From Stentor coeruleus (lineage: Eukaryota > Ciliophora > Heterotrichea > Heterotrichida > Stentoridae): a stretch of DNA of 22,759 nt. This document shows, piece by piece, positions 8,998 through 17,492 of this stretch; the stretch's first letter is position 1; every line of letters starts with the position of its first letter. The notes under the pieces were generated by a model. It saw nothing but the letters and a program-made list of their open reading frames with translations, made no database searches and was not told where the DNA came from. Both the position numbers and the translations under genes were made by a program. The stretch lies in the NCBI GenBank assembly GCA_001970955.1, contig MPUH01001152.1, positions 1 through 22,759 of the forward strand, read 5' to 3'.

Positions 8998-11427
8998 ATG
9001 AATATTTATAGAAGATTAATGTTTGAGCCACTTGATATCACTGAAAACAAAAGAGAAAGTAATATGCCTCTAGGATTGAAAAACATTGGAAATACTTGCT
9101 TCATAAACTCACTTCTTCAATGCTATTTCATGATTCCTCCACTGGTTAAAGAAGTGATGGCAGCATTTTTCGGAACAGGAAATGAAGAAGTGCATCCTGC
9201 AACTAAATTTGTAAAAGCTTTGCAAACACTTTTTGCTAAAATGATTAAAAGTACTAGAAAGTATGCAGATCCTTCAGAAGTTATTGATTCTCTAGTTGAT
9301 AGCTTCGGAAATCAAGTTGAATTTGGTGAGCAGCAGGACATTGGAGAATTCCATATGATTATAGTAGACAATATAGAAAAAGGATTAAACTTATGCAAAC
9401 AAGACAAAGGTATGAAGCTCTGGGTAAGCCTCAAAGAACAAGGGAAAATTGAATCATTATTCACTGGTATTCATGAAGAGGTTCTCCAATATAAAAAAGC
9501 TGGTGAGTACTCCCAAACCTCAAATGACGTAAAATTCGGCCCAATTATTCTAGATATTGATAAAGGGAACTTAATGGCAGCTTGGGAAAATGCATACAAA
9601 TCTACTATAAAAGACTACAGAATCAAAGATACAAAAGTTAAAGCTAAACAGGAAATCTGGATAAAAATCCTGCCAAGCGTTCTAATCTTTCAACTTAAAA
9701 GACACTCTTACATCCAAGGTGAGCCTGTGCCTCTTAAAAACAATTCAGTCTTCAAATTTCCAGATTTCATATTCCCAGATAGATTTATGCAAAAAAATAA
9801 AGACCAAATCAAATTATTACAGAAAAAAATCAGGAAAATTAAATCTGAAATCAAAATGATCAAAAAGGAAAATGCAGGTTTATTATACAGTCCTGATGGT
9901 AAAACTTCAATACTTGAATCAATACAAGTTCTTAATAATTTTTTGATAAGTGATATAGGAAATGAAGCCACTACTAAAGCAAATCGACTATCAAAAAATC
10001 TTGAAGGTATGTATTATGAGATAGAAAACAAAATAGAAGCTAATGAAAATAGACTGAAAAGACTTAATAGGAAGCTTGAAAAAATTTACAGGCAATTTAC
10101 TGATCAGAAATATTGTCTTAGTTCAATCCTTGTCCATGAAGGTGTTGCTATTTCAGGCCACTATTTTGCCTATATTAAAGATTATGATAGACCTGAACCT
10201 TATCAATGGCGTAAGTATAATGATATTTTTGTTACAAATGTGCAAGAAGAAGAGGTCAAGAAAGTCTCAGAAGGGTTAAATAATGCTTCAGCTTATTGTT
10301 TAATTTATGTTAGTGAAGATCTTATAAAAGCCAAAACTGAGTTACCTTTACATTTATTTGAGCCTAATTCAGGAAGGGAATTCGCTGATGAGTATTCGAC
10401 TTATATGAAGGAAGAGATTATAGCAAGTGTTAAAAATATGAATAATCAGGATAATGAAAACCGTGAAAGTGAAGTTTATGAAGAGCAGGTTGATAAGATT
10501 GTCGATGACCTTAATCAGATTTTCATTGAAGATATTGAAACTTATCAAGTTCTAAAAACTGATTCGCAAAATTATTATCATCTCGAATTAGCTGAATTTG
10601 CTATATTTGTGCTATCAAAAAATAATTATTCACAGATAGTAAGGTATTTTAGGATTGAGAGCTATATACGTCAGTATTATAAACTAGAAATCACAGATCC
10701 TGCTATGAAAAAGTTGAGAGATTACTTGCAGAAAAGAAATACAGAGTTTAATCCTTTGCCTACTTCTTTAAAAAGTGATGAATATACTTTTTATATAAGA
10801 CTGAAAAATCAATATATTGAAGAAATTACTGATTTGATATACGCAAATATTATTTTAGAACAAGCTCGAAGTTTTAACTTTAAAAAAAGTTTGCAGATAT
10901 ATATCTTATGTGTATTACAGATAAATAGAGCCATGAATACTATTAAAAATGAACTTTATGAGGTTTTCAAATACATACTTATTTACCTTATAAGAAATCT
11001 ACAAAGTGAATGTAAGAATAAAAGTATTACAAGAGTTGTTGAATACTGTGAATTGATCAATTTATTGTATAATCAGTATTGTGATAAAGAATTTGGTAGG
11101 GGAGTTCTCTCCCTAGTTACTCAAATTCATAGAAAATTTTATTTAGACTTTAAAAAAGATAAAGATCAGTTTGAGTCTGCTTTTAACCTAGCTATAAGTT
11201 TAGAGATCAATGATATGACACTGATAAAATTTCATCCTGATGTCGAGGCTTATCAATATAATCTTTTAAGCTTTGAATTCTTTGATAAAAATCATTATGA
11301 ACATGTTGCTAAATATAAAAATTTATTTACGGAAACTTTGACAAATCTAAATCAAGGACTTCAAGTGGTTGCAAATATTGAAAATGCAAAACAGTATGAT
11401 CTTAAGTATTACCCAAATTTCTTCTAA
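8998..11427 (+). CDS. USP25/USP28-type ubiquitin carboxyl-terminal hydrolase, 809 aa
   Basis: This is a cysteine protease of the USP (peptidase C19) family, which removes ubiquitin from proteins. The Cys box is GLKNIGNTCFINSLLQ (26-41) with catalytic Cys34. 'EQQDIGEFHMI' (about 113-123) is the conserved block after it. The His box is LVHEG..ISGHYFAYI with catalytic His388, followed by YND (Asn408/Asp409) and 'NNASAYCLIYV', so the active site looks intact. The wording 'LVHEG' and 'NASAYCL' matches USP25/USP28, as does a lysine-rich coiled-coil insert inside the catalytic domain (about 260-365). The C-terminal 350 residues are helical, of unknown fold. There is no membrane segment. The frame is uninterrupted and no intron is needed. 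The last 49 nt and the stop are repeated just downstream as an assembly duplication that does not alter the frame. Confidence 0.95.
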   Translation: MNIYRRLMFEPLDITENKRESNMPLGLKNIGNTCFINSLLQCYFMIPPLVKEVMAAFFGTGNEEVHPATKFVKALQTLFAKMIKSTRKYADPSEVIDSLVDSFGNQVEFGEQQDIGEFHMIIVDNIEKGLNLCKQDKGMKLWVSLKEQGKIESLFTGIHEEVLQYKKAGEYSQTSNDVKFGPIILDIDKGNLMAAWENAYKSTIKDYRIKDTKVKAKQEIWIKILPSVLIFQLKRHSYIQGEPVPLKNNSVFKFPDFIFPDRFMQKNKDQIKLLQKKIRKIKSEIKMIKKENAGLLYSPDGKTSILESIQVLNNFLISDIGNEATTKANRLSKNLEGMYYEIENKIEANENRLKRLNRKLEKIYRQFTDQKYCLSSILVHEGVAISGHYFAYIKDYDRPEPYQWRKYNDIFVTNVQEEEVKKVSEGLNNASAYCLIYVSEDLIKAKTELPLHLFEPNSGREFADEYSTYMKEEIIASVKNMNNQDNENRESEVYEEQVDKIVDDLNQIFIEDIETYQVLKTDSQNYYHLELAEFAIFVLSKNNYSQIVRYFRIESYIRQYYKLEITDPAMKKLRDYLQKRNTEFNPLPTSLKSDEYTFYIRLKNQYIEEITDLIYANIILEQARSFNFKKSLQIYILCVLQINRAMNTIKNELYEVFKYILIYLIRNLQSECKNKSITRVVEYCELINLLYNQYCDKEFGRGVLSLVTQIHRKFYLDFKKDKDQFESAFNLAISLEINDMTLIKFHPDVEAYQYNLLSFEFFDKNHYEHVAKYKNLFTETLTNLNQGLQVVANIENAKQYDLKYYPNFF

Positions 11428-11523
11428 TCACTATTTAATATCAAATAAATNTGAAAATGCAAAACAGTATGATCTTAAGTATTACCCAAATTTCTTCTAA
11501 TCACTATTTAATATCAAATAAAT
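11379..11523. repeat. 72-nt direct repeat flanking an N (assembly seam)
   Basis: Bases 11379-11450 and 11452-11523 are identical and separated only by the N at 11451. The copy includes the last codons and stop of the USP gene. An exact repeat abutting a single N is the mark of two contigs placed end to end without merging their overlap, not a biological duplication. Confidence 0.9.
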
Positions 11524-11829
11524 AGAAATCTACCTATTTTTTTTCATTGCTTGATTGTGGTAATTTCTTTTATGAATTATTGAAAAATTTTTTGTTCATA
11601 AGTTTTCTTTAAATATACAATAATCTATGATTCTATTCTATAAAATAGCAAATTTGATCAAACTTAATTATATTGNTAGAAATCTACCTATTTTTTTTCA
11701 TTGCTTGATTGTGGTAATTTCTTTTATGAATTATTGAAAATTTTTTTGTTCATAAGTTTTCTTTAAATATACAATAATCTATGATTCTATTCTATAAAAT
11801 AGCAAATTTGATCAAACTTAATTATATTG
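11523..11829. repeat. 153-nt direct repeat flanking an N (assembly seam)
   Basis: Bases 11523-11675 and 11677-11829 match except for one base within an A/T run. The N is at 11676. The segment 11452-11675 is thus wholly made of overlap with its two neighbours, so it is probably a small bridging contig. The real spacer should be about 227 nt shorter. Confidence 0.9.
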
Positions 11830-12848
11830 CTTTATCTCTGAAATATATTGGCTTATTGATATTTTAATATTATATTATTTATAAATTAGTCTTATATTTA
11901 GTTAACTGAACATGCTTCTTACTTATTAAAATATTTATATTTGCTTTTCGATTGAGAATTAGTTTACCAAATTTGTGCTGTTGAGATTATAATATAAAAA
12001 AGTACGCTTGCATAATTCATCTAATTTTATATGAAGTGCCTTCATTTCACTTAAAGAATGATAACTTAATTAGGCCTTACTTTATAAGTGCTATAAAAAT
12101 CAATAAAGATTATTGGTCTCTCTATTTAACATAAAATACTTTTTGTATAAAATATCATAAAATATAATCTAGTCTGCTTCAAAAATATCTTAAAGGCCTT
12201 ACTTTTAATTAAATCATAAATGCATTAAAGTATTTAAAATTGCATGTTCAGATATATTTTATGTTTTTCAAACTTTTATTTTAATATAGAAAACAATCAT
12301 TTTCATCTAATTAAAAGGTATATTTTTTTATGATAGAGAATCAATCTTAATACCCTTTATATTTTTTTATAGCTATGTTCTTATTATTTGAGACTATTTC
12401 TCTTATTTATATATACAGACTTAAACTAATAATATCTATTGCACGCTAATATGGAACTTTAATATATATCAATCACTAAAAATATATGTTGCAGAATCTT
12501 ATACAAGAGTTCAGTTCAAACAAATATACTGAAAACTAACTATTATGCTGCAGCACTATTTGCAAGTGTTCAATTTAAAAAAATATACTTAAATCTAAAT
12601 AAATTCATTCCTAATGCATGCTTTGAAATCCTAAATACAAAATCTATTATAGATAATACGCAAAATAATTTCAAAAGTGATATCCCAGAACGTAATGAAA
12701 GAGTCTTCAATCAAAAATTACATATTTAAAATCGAAAGCATCTATTGCGATAATTATTTTATTAGAAACGATATTGAGAAAGCATTCAATATCTAAATTA
12801 TATAAATTTTTGCAGCATAATTTAAATTATCACTAGCATCTAATATAA
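11830..12848. other. Spacer upstream of ATG8 gene
   Basis: About 1 kb of very AT-rich non-coding sequence with stops in all frames. The only structure I see is a diverged tandem pair near 12484-12597. The ATG8 promoter should lie at its right end. Confidence 0.6.
12484..12597. repeat. Diverged tandem repeat, period about 59 nt, two copies
   Basis: Two adjacent units align over most of their length: both carry 'TG(T/C)TGCAG', then 'CAAG(A/T)GTTCA(G/A)TT' and then 'AAATATACT'. The corresponding 'GCAG' lies at 12491 and 12550. The copies have diverged, so this is an old duplication and not an assembly product. Confidence 0.6.
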
Positions 12849-13226
12849 ATGTCCAAATCTGAAATAAAAGAGTTTAAAGAAAAAACACCTATAGAAGAAA
12901 GGAAAGCTAAAGCAGCTCAGATGCTTCAAGATAACACTGACAAGTTTCCAATAGTTCTTTTAAGGTCTAAAACATGCAAATACAGCTTGCCTGCTCATAA
13001 GTAATGCTTATACAGATTCATCATAGACGGGAACATGACAGTAGGTGGTTTTATTTGTGCTGTACGAAAATATTTATGGCTCAAACCTACCGAAGGACTT
13101 TATCTTTATCTTCAAGACACTTTGCCTATGCTAAATGTTAAGCTATCTGATCTTTATAGAACTTATTCGGATCCTGATGGGTTCTTATATATGGTCTATA
13201 CAAATCAAGAAGATAAAGGGTTCTAA
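12849..13226 (+). CDS. ATG8: ATG8/GABARAP-family ubiquitin-like autophagy protein, 120 aa, two exons
   Basis: ATG8 proteins are ubiquitin-like modifiers conjugated to phosphatidylethanolamine on the autophagosome membrane, where they bind cargo receptors. Exons 12849-13000 and 13016-13226 join to give 120 residues. Family features are the N-terminal helices ('FKEKTPIEERKAKA', 9-22), the 'KFPIVLLRS' strand (32-40), 'KFIIDGNMTVGGF' (51-63, the LIR-docking region), 'AVRKYLWLKPTEGLYLYL' (66-83), and 'DPDGFLYMVY' (103-112). The C-terminus is Gly119-Phe120, so one residue must be removed, by an ATG4 protease in known systems, to expose the conjugation glycine. Unusual points are a shortened N-terminus and Asp55 where most members have Pro in KYLVP. 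Without splicing the frame stops at codon 52. Confidence 0.93.
13001..13015 (+). other. 15-nt spliceosomal intron in ATG8 gene
   Basis: GTAATGCTTATACAG, phase 2, between His50 and Lys51. It has GT/AG ends and an A at position 10. Retention would place an in-frame TAA at its second base. Removing it restores the conserved ATG8 sequence exactly. Confidence 0.93.
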
Positions 13227-14720
13227 TAAGTTTCTTGAATAAATATTTTTAAGATAAGATAAAACTTTAGAGAATGGGTATATAAAGGGGTTTTTTTTTG
13301 ATTAAAAGCCACAAGATATAGATTTTTTTTAATTAGGATGCAAAATTATAGCCCTAAGACTTGCAGGCTTTATTTAAATTTACTTTTGGTTTTAAGTTTT
13401 TTAGACAATTTTCTTGAAATGAATTTTAATAAGTAACTTATGTTCAATATATATTAAATTTTGTAAATGTGTATATGCTTTTAGGGTAACCAAAATTTTC
13501 TTAGAATATTTAATGGAGAATTGGCTAATGCATTGGATCAGATTTATTTAAATTAAGACCAGCAAAATTTTTAAAGTTAAGAAACTAAAGAGATTTATTG
13601 ATATTCGCAGCAGTGGAGTTAACGATATATTATCAATAATAAGTATTTGAAGTATGTATTATGTGCATTTATACGATGATTGAAAAGATCAAAATCTTTT
13701 TAAGAATAAGTAAACAAGTTTTTTGAATGAAAAATCAAAGCGAAGCAGTGATGGAAATCGGGTAACAGAAATAAAACCAATGAAAATAATTATGGTTGGC
13801 AGAGTTAGAATAATGAAAAGACCAGCAATGAAAGCTAAAATGATTAAGAAAAGCCTAATGAAAGTCAAGACGATGAAGGAACTGTTATTTCCTCGCTCTG
13901 GTCTATTACAAAACTTCTCACAAAAGGGTAAAATTTAATTACCAACCAAAAAATTAATATTTTAACAGGCATACTAACAAAGTTAAGAAGAATTTTCAAG
14001 GTTTATCCAAAACCCCTTAAATTCCCCTAGTCAGCCAAGGTAAAATTAAATCTTCTCCTAAAAACATATAAATTTTCGCTACAGCCTTGCTACAAAAAAA
14101 TTTTAATAAAAAAGCTCAAGATTCGGAAGGAAGCAGCTGGTAAAATCATAAATTTCGAAAAAAGGTTTATAAAGAAACTGATTTTCAAAGTTAGCATTAT
14201 AAAAAAAAACATGAAAAACCAAGATGCATAATGATTTCGGTTTTTGATAGAATTATATGGCAAGGAAAAAAGTATTTTTAATATATATGTGATTATCTAA
14301 AATCAAAGGATGAAATTTAAGTCGAAAATACAATATAATGTTATTAAATTGACTAAAAGATTTAGTAATTATATCAAAAGCCTTAAAAGAAAAGCTATTA
14401 TCAAGGGTGCTATTTACTAGAAGGATATCTTATAATCTACATCATTTCCTGACAATATTTATTAAGTTTCTAAGAATTTCAATAGGCAAATGTAAACAAA
14501 AATCCAAAATATCTCACCTTTTACAAAACTTTAGCTTTAAAAAAGCGCTTAAAATATTTAGAAAAGATTAAAACATGAATTAAACACTTTGAAGAGTAAG
14601 CCCACAGCATCTTATACTCCCTAATAGTACAAATTTCCTGTATTAATTTATTAATTCAAAACTACTCTCTAAACATTCTCACCTAAAAAAAACTCCTTCC
14701 ACTTACATAAATTAGCATAT
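13227..14720. pseudogene. Region with coding-like remnants but no intact gene (possible decayed or non-standard-code gene)
   Basis: No intact standard-code gene is visible in 1.5 kb, yet 13.4-14.6 kb looks different from ordinary spacers: GC is about 27%, and several stretches read as plausible protein broken by TAA/TAG/TGA and by changes of frame. The clearest runs from 13922 to about 14300 (codons beginning at 13922), where my hand count of G+C by codon position is about 34, 29 and 23%, the order expected of AT-rich coding sequence. An upstream stretch (13752-13930) reads well in another frame. I recognise no domain. Possible readings are a decayed pseudogene, a gene with reassigned stops, or chance. 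See findings. Confidence 0.3.
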
Positions 14721-15833
14721 TTAACATAACTTTTTTCTCAACAACCTAAGTATATGCTTGGGATTCTGCGCCAAAGCCTTAAGATTATTCACTGCTTCCT
14801 CAGCTTGTCGTGCTTTATTTTCTGCCTCTTTAATTTTCTCACCCACAAGCATTTCATAATACTTCTTCCTCTGTTTATACCCTTTCCAGCATGCTTGTAT
14901 ATAGCATGCTGCAAAATTTTCCTGCGCCCTAAGTTTCAAAGAATTGATTTTTTTCTTCTTAACCTCATCGATTTCATAAGATTTCTCCAAATTATTTTTT
15001 CTTGATATATAAAATTCTTCCATTGGTGGTAAAACAACACTACCTCTTCTAATATTACTAGTTCCAGGTTTTTCTGAGAATTTTGGGGTTATTGGCTTGA
15101 GACTTGTATTTTGAGTTAATGTTGTTGTATGAGATTCAAATGTTGATTTAGGAGAGTAGCTCGTCACTCTTCTTTTTTTTTTATTGTTTTCCACAACTTT
15201 TTGAACTTTAGATTCATAGCTTTTATCCTTTTGGATTTCTAATAAAGTTTCTTCATGAAGCTTTTGGAAATTTTTCCTAACACTAAGGCCGATAATTCGG
15301 GATTTTGAACAGATTTCATAACCACTTTTAAAACTCTGTAGGGCTTGTTGGAACATTTTCAGAGCTTTATATTCAAATCCAATCCGTGAGTAACAATTTA
15401 CTATGAGTATAGCAAGCTGAGGGTTGTTTTTGAACTCATTTTTCAGGAGATTTAGAGCTTTAAGAGAATATCGTAAAGATTGCTCGTGCTCAGTTTTTAA
15501 AGAAAAAAGGACTGATATGTTCATATAAGTATTTGCTATGCTTTCTAAATTGTTTAAACCTTTGTTTTCTAGTACTAATGATTGGAAAAAGTAGTCAAGG
15601 GCATGGTCAACCTGGCCTAGTCGTTTGTAGAAACACCCTAGATTATTGAAAGTCAAAGCTAATAGACTACTTTTTTTAGTAGACTCAGCCATGAGACGTG
15701 CTTTGAATAAAGCTTGATTGAGATAGGACATGGCGTGATTATAATTTTCTGAGGTTAGACAGGTCATAGCATGATGGTTTAGCTCTTCTATACCGTCTTC
15801 TATGAAATCTTCATGCCTTCTTTTCATTGTCAT
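14721..15833 (-). CDS. TPR-repeat protein with IQ motif, 370 aa
   Basis: The N-terminal half contains about four tetratricopeptide repeats (roughly 18-50, 58-91, 98-131 and 140-175), shown by segments such as 'LALTFNNLGCFYKRLGQ', 'IANTYMNISVLFSL' and 'ILIVNCYSRIGFEYKALKMF'. TPR arrays are helical protein-binding scaffolds. A basic disordered linker (about 205-290) follows. Then comes an IQ motif (AACYIQACWKGYKQRKKY, 308-325), the usual binding site for calmodulin or centrin, and a C-terminal coiled coil (about 328-365) ending LLRKKLC. TPR plus IQ is common in ciliate cytoskeletal and ciliary proteins; a Ca2+-regulated scaffold is the likely role. The first 63 nt of the gene are duplicated beyond the N at 15862 by an assembly seam; the frame is unaffected. 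Confidence 0.9.
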   Translation of the reverse strand: MTMKRRHEDFIEDGIEELNHHAMTCLTSENYNHAMSYLNQALFKARLMAESTKKSSLLALTFNNLGCFYKRLGQVDHALDYFFQSLVLENKGLNNLESIANTYMNISVLFSLKTEHEQSLRYSLKALNLLKNEFKNNPQLAILIVNCYSRIGFEYKALKMFQQALQSFKSGYEICSKSRIIGLSVRKNFQKLHEETLLEIQKDKSYESKVQKVVENNKKKRRVTSYSPKSTFESHTTTLTQNTSLKPITPKFSEKPGTSNIRRGSVVLPPMEEFYISRKNNLEKSYEIDEVKKKKINSLKLRAQENFAACYIQACWKGYKQRKKYYEMLVGEKIKEAENKARQAEEAVNNLKALAQNPKHILRLLRKKLC

Positions 15834-15953
15834 ATTGTTAATTATTTGTTTGTATATGTTANATGATGGTTTAGCTCTTCTATACCGTCTTCTATGAAAT
15901 CTTCATGCCTTCTTTTCATTGTCATATTGTTAATTATTTGTTTGTATATGTTA
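15771..15953. repeat. 91-nt direct repeat flanking an N (assembly seam)
   Basis: Bases 15771-15861 and 15863-15953 are identical around the N at 15862. The repeat includes the first 21 codons of the TPR/IQ gene. It is best explained as an unmerged contig overlap. Confidence 0.9.
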
Positions 15954-16180
15954 TAAGTTAGAAAAATTAAAATTTTAATTTTGGATGTATATAGAAGTAT
16001 TGGCAGGGATTATAAGTACTATTTTAGATGATTATGAAAATTTAGTACTTAGTATTTTATGAGATGNATAAGTTAGAAAAATTAAAATTTTAATTTTGGA
16101 TGTATATAGAAGTATTGGCAGGGATTATAAGCACTATTTTAGATGATTATGAAAATTTAGTACTTAGTATTTTATGAGAT
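15953..16180. repeat. 113-nt direct repeat flanking an N (assembly seam)
   Basis: Bases 15953-16065 and 16068-16180 match except for one T/C difference; the N is at 16067. As at 11.5 kb, the segment between the two Ns (15863-16066) consists wholly of overlap with its neighbours, pointing to a small bridging contig. Confidence 0.9.
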
Positions 16181-16597
16181 AATAAGTTTCACAGAAATGT
16201 GCCTGAGGTTAGAAAGTTTGTATTTTTATTATGATTTTACGGTGATTTATTATATAGATTGAATTTAAAAAAACTAGTTATAAACAATAAATAGGTGTCA
16301 ATATCTTCAAACTGTAAAAGTCTAAACAAAATATAATATTCGTCATAATATTAGCATAATCTAAGTGAAGAGTTAAAATTAGGGCTTGTAGATTTGAAAG
16401 TTAATATTATTGATTTTGGGTATATGATAATATTTATAGTTATGGGCTATGAAGTGTTTGATGAGAATTAGAACCATTGAGAATTTTTTAGAGAAAAAGA
16501 AATTACAAATTTTTGCGATAATTATTGATTTTATGGATTCTAATAACAAGGCTTATAGTTGAAGAAAAAAACATTTTAACTTCGTTAATAAATTAAA
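16181..16597. other. Spacer between GPCR gene 3' end and TPR/IQ gene 5' end
   Basis: About 420 bp without a gene or RNA that I can support. The plus strand is richer in G than in C, as in other sequences upstream of minus-strand genes here. Confidence 0.55.
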
Positions 16598-17458
16598 TTA
16601 CCTGTTCAATGATGCATGGACTAAAGAACTTCGATCGAGAGTTTCTTGTGAGTTATCTAAGTACTCTGTATTGCTAAAACATTGATGAACATTTTCAATA
16701 AGTGTGTCATTGAATCCATAAAGAACAGCATTACTAAATCCCATAAGTGTCGTTGTAAGTACACCAACAACCGCAAGGGGCATCCAAGTAACACTAAAAA
16801 ACAAATGTATCAGCCTATGCACAGTCAAAGCAATCTGTGTAAAAATTAATATCCACGGATAAAACCTCAGCCTTTTCGAAACACTATCAGGATCCTCACC
16901 TTCTAATTCCTGTATAATCTTCCTATACTGATACACATTGAAAATAATAACAATAATCAAAGGTACATAAAAACAAATAAATCTCATAACAATAGCTCCA
17001 GCATCTTCAGAAGAAATCCAACACCATCCTTCAGAAGGGCCATAATCATTCCTCACAAGTGGTAAAAACAAAGCAATAGCAGGAAAGCCATAAGTAAGGA
17101 CAACATATCTTCTTTCCAAAAGATATACATCAGGATTTAAAGTAATTACCACAGTATAAAGTGCATGTGAAATAGCTGCAGTCCAAAGTATACTAGAAAG
17201 CAAAAAGTAAGTGACAAATACAGCTTGAAGTACACAAAGCCATTGAGCTTCAAATGAAGGGATGATAAATGCTGATTAGTTATTACAAAGAGATAGGAAA
17301 AAATCTGTAGTGCATAAATATCTAGTCAATTTACAGGCAAAAGTTTGTAAGTTCCTTCGGGTGTAATACATGTATATGACAAAACCACTGGTTATTAAGG
17401 ATAAGCTGGAACCAACAAGAGCAACTATGTAGTTTATTTGTTCATCGCTGTTATACAT
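16598..17458 (-). CDS. Seven-helix receptor of the cAMP-receptor-like (Dicty_CAR) GPCR family, 281 aa, two exons
   Basis: Exons 17458-17287 and 17271-16598 join across a 15-nt intron at codon 58. The product has seven hydrophobic helices at about 8-31, 44-64, 70-100, 112-131, 147-171, 194-216 and 222-244. Family marks are Cys70 at the top of helix 3 and 'GWCWIS' (139-144) in the second outer loop, a likely disulphide pair, plus 'SNAVLYGFND' (237-246) in helix 7. These match the Dictyostelium cAMP-receptor-like class. It should signal from a membrane, probably through G proteins; the ligand is unknown. I start at the first ATG (17458). The frame runs 24 nt further up to a GTG only. The cytosolic tail (about 250-281) is Ser-rich, a possible phosphorylation region. 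The gene starts 34 nt after the stop of the upstream gene. Confidence 0.92.
17272..17286 (-). other. 15-nt spliceosomal intron in GPCR gene
   Basis: On the minus strand GTAATAACTAATCAG, phase 1, inside codon 58 in helix 2. It has GT/AG ends and A at position 10, and contains an in-frame TAA if retained. Splicing rejoins helix 2. Confidence 0.92.
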
Positions 17459-17492
17459 AATATGAGTTTTAATACTATTCACATTTCTAAGA

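Noticed and set aside
11379..11829. Tandem duplication of the USP 3' end as a real repeat
   Set aside because: Copies abut single Ns and the middle piece is pure overlap, so an assembly cause is far more likely.
13723..13938. 71-codon open frame on the plus strand
   Set aside because: Met/Lys-rich text with no recognisable motif; it lies in the remnant region where other frames look more coding-like.
14353..14571. 72-codon standard-code open stretch on the plus strand without ATG
   Set aside because: No start codon and no motif; competes with two other plausible frames, showing how unreliable reading by eye is in this region.
14754..15005. 83-codon plus-strand open frame
   Set aside because: Antisense to the well-supported TPR/IQ gene.
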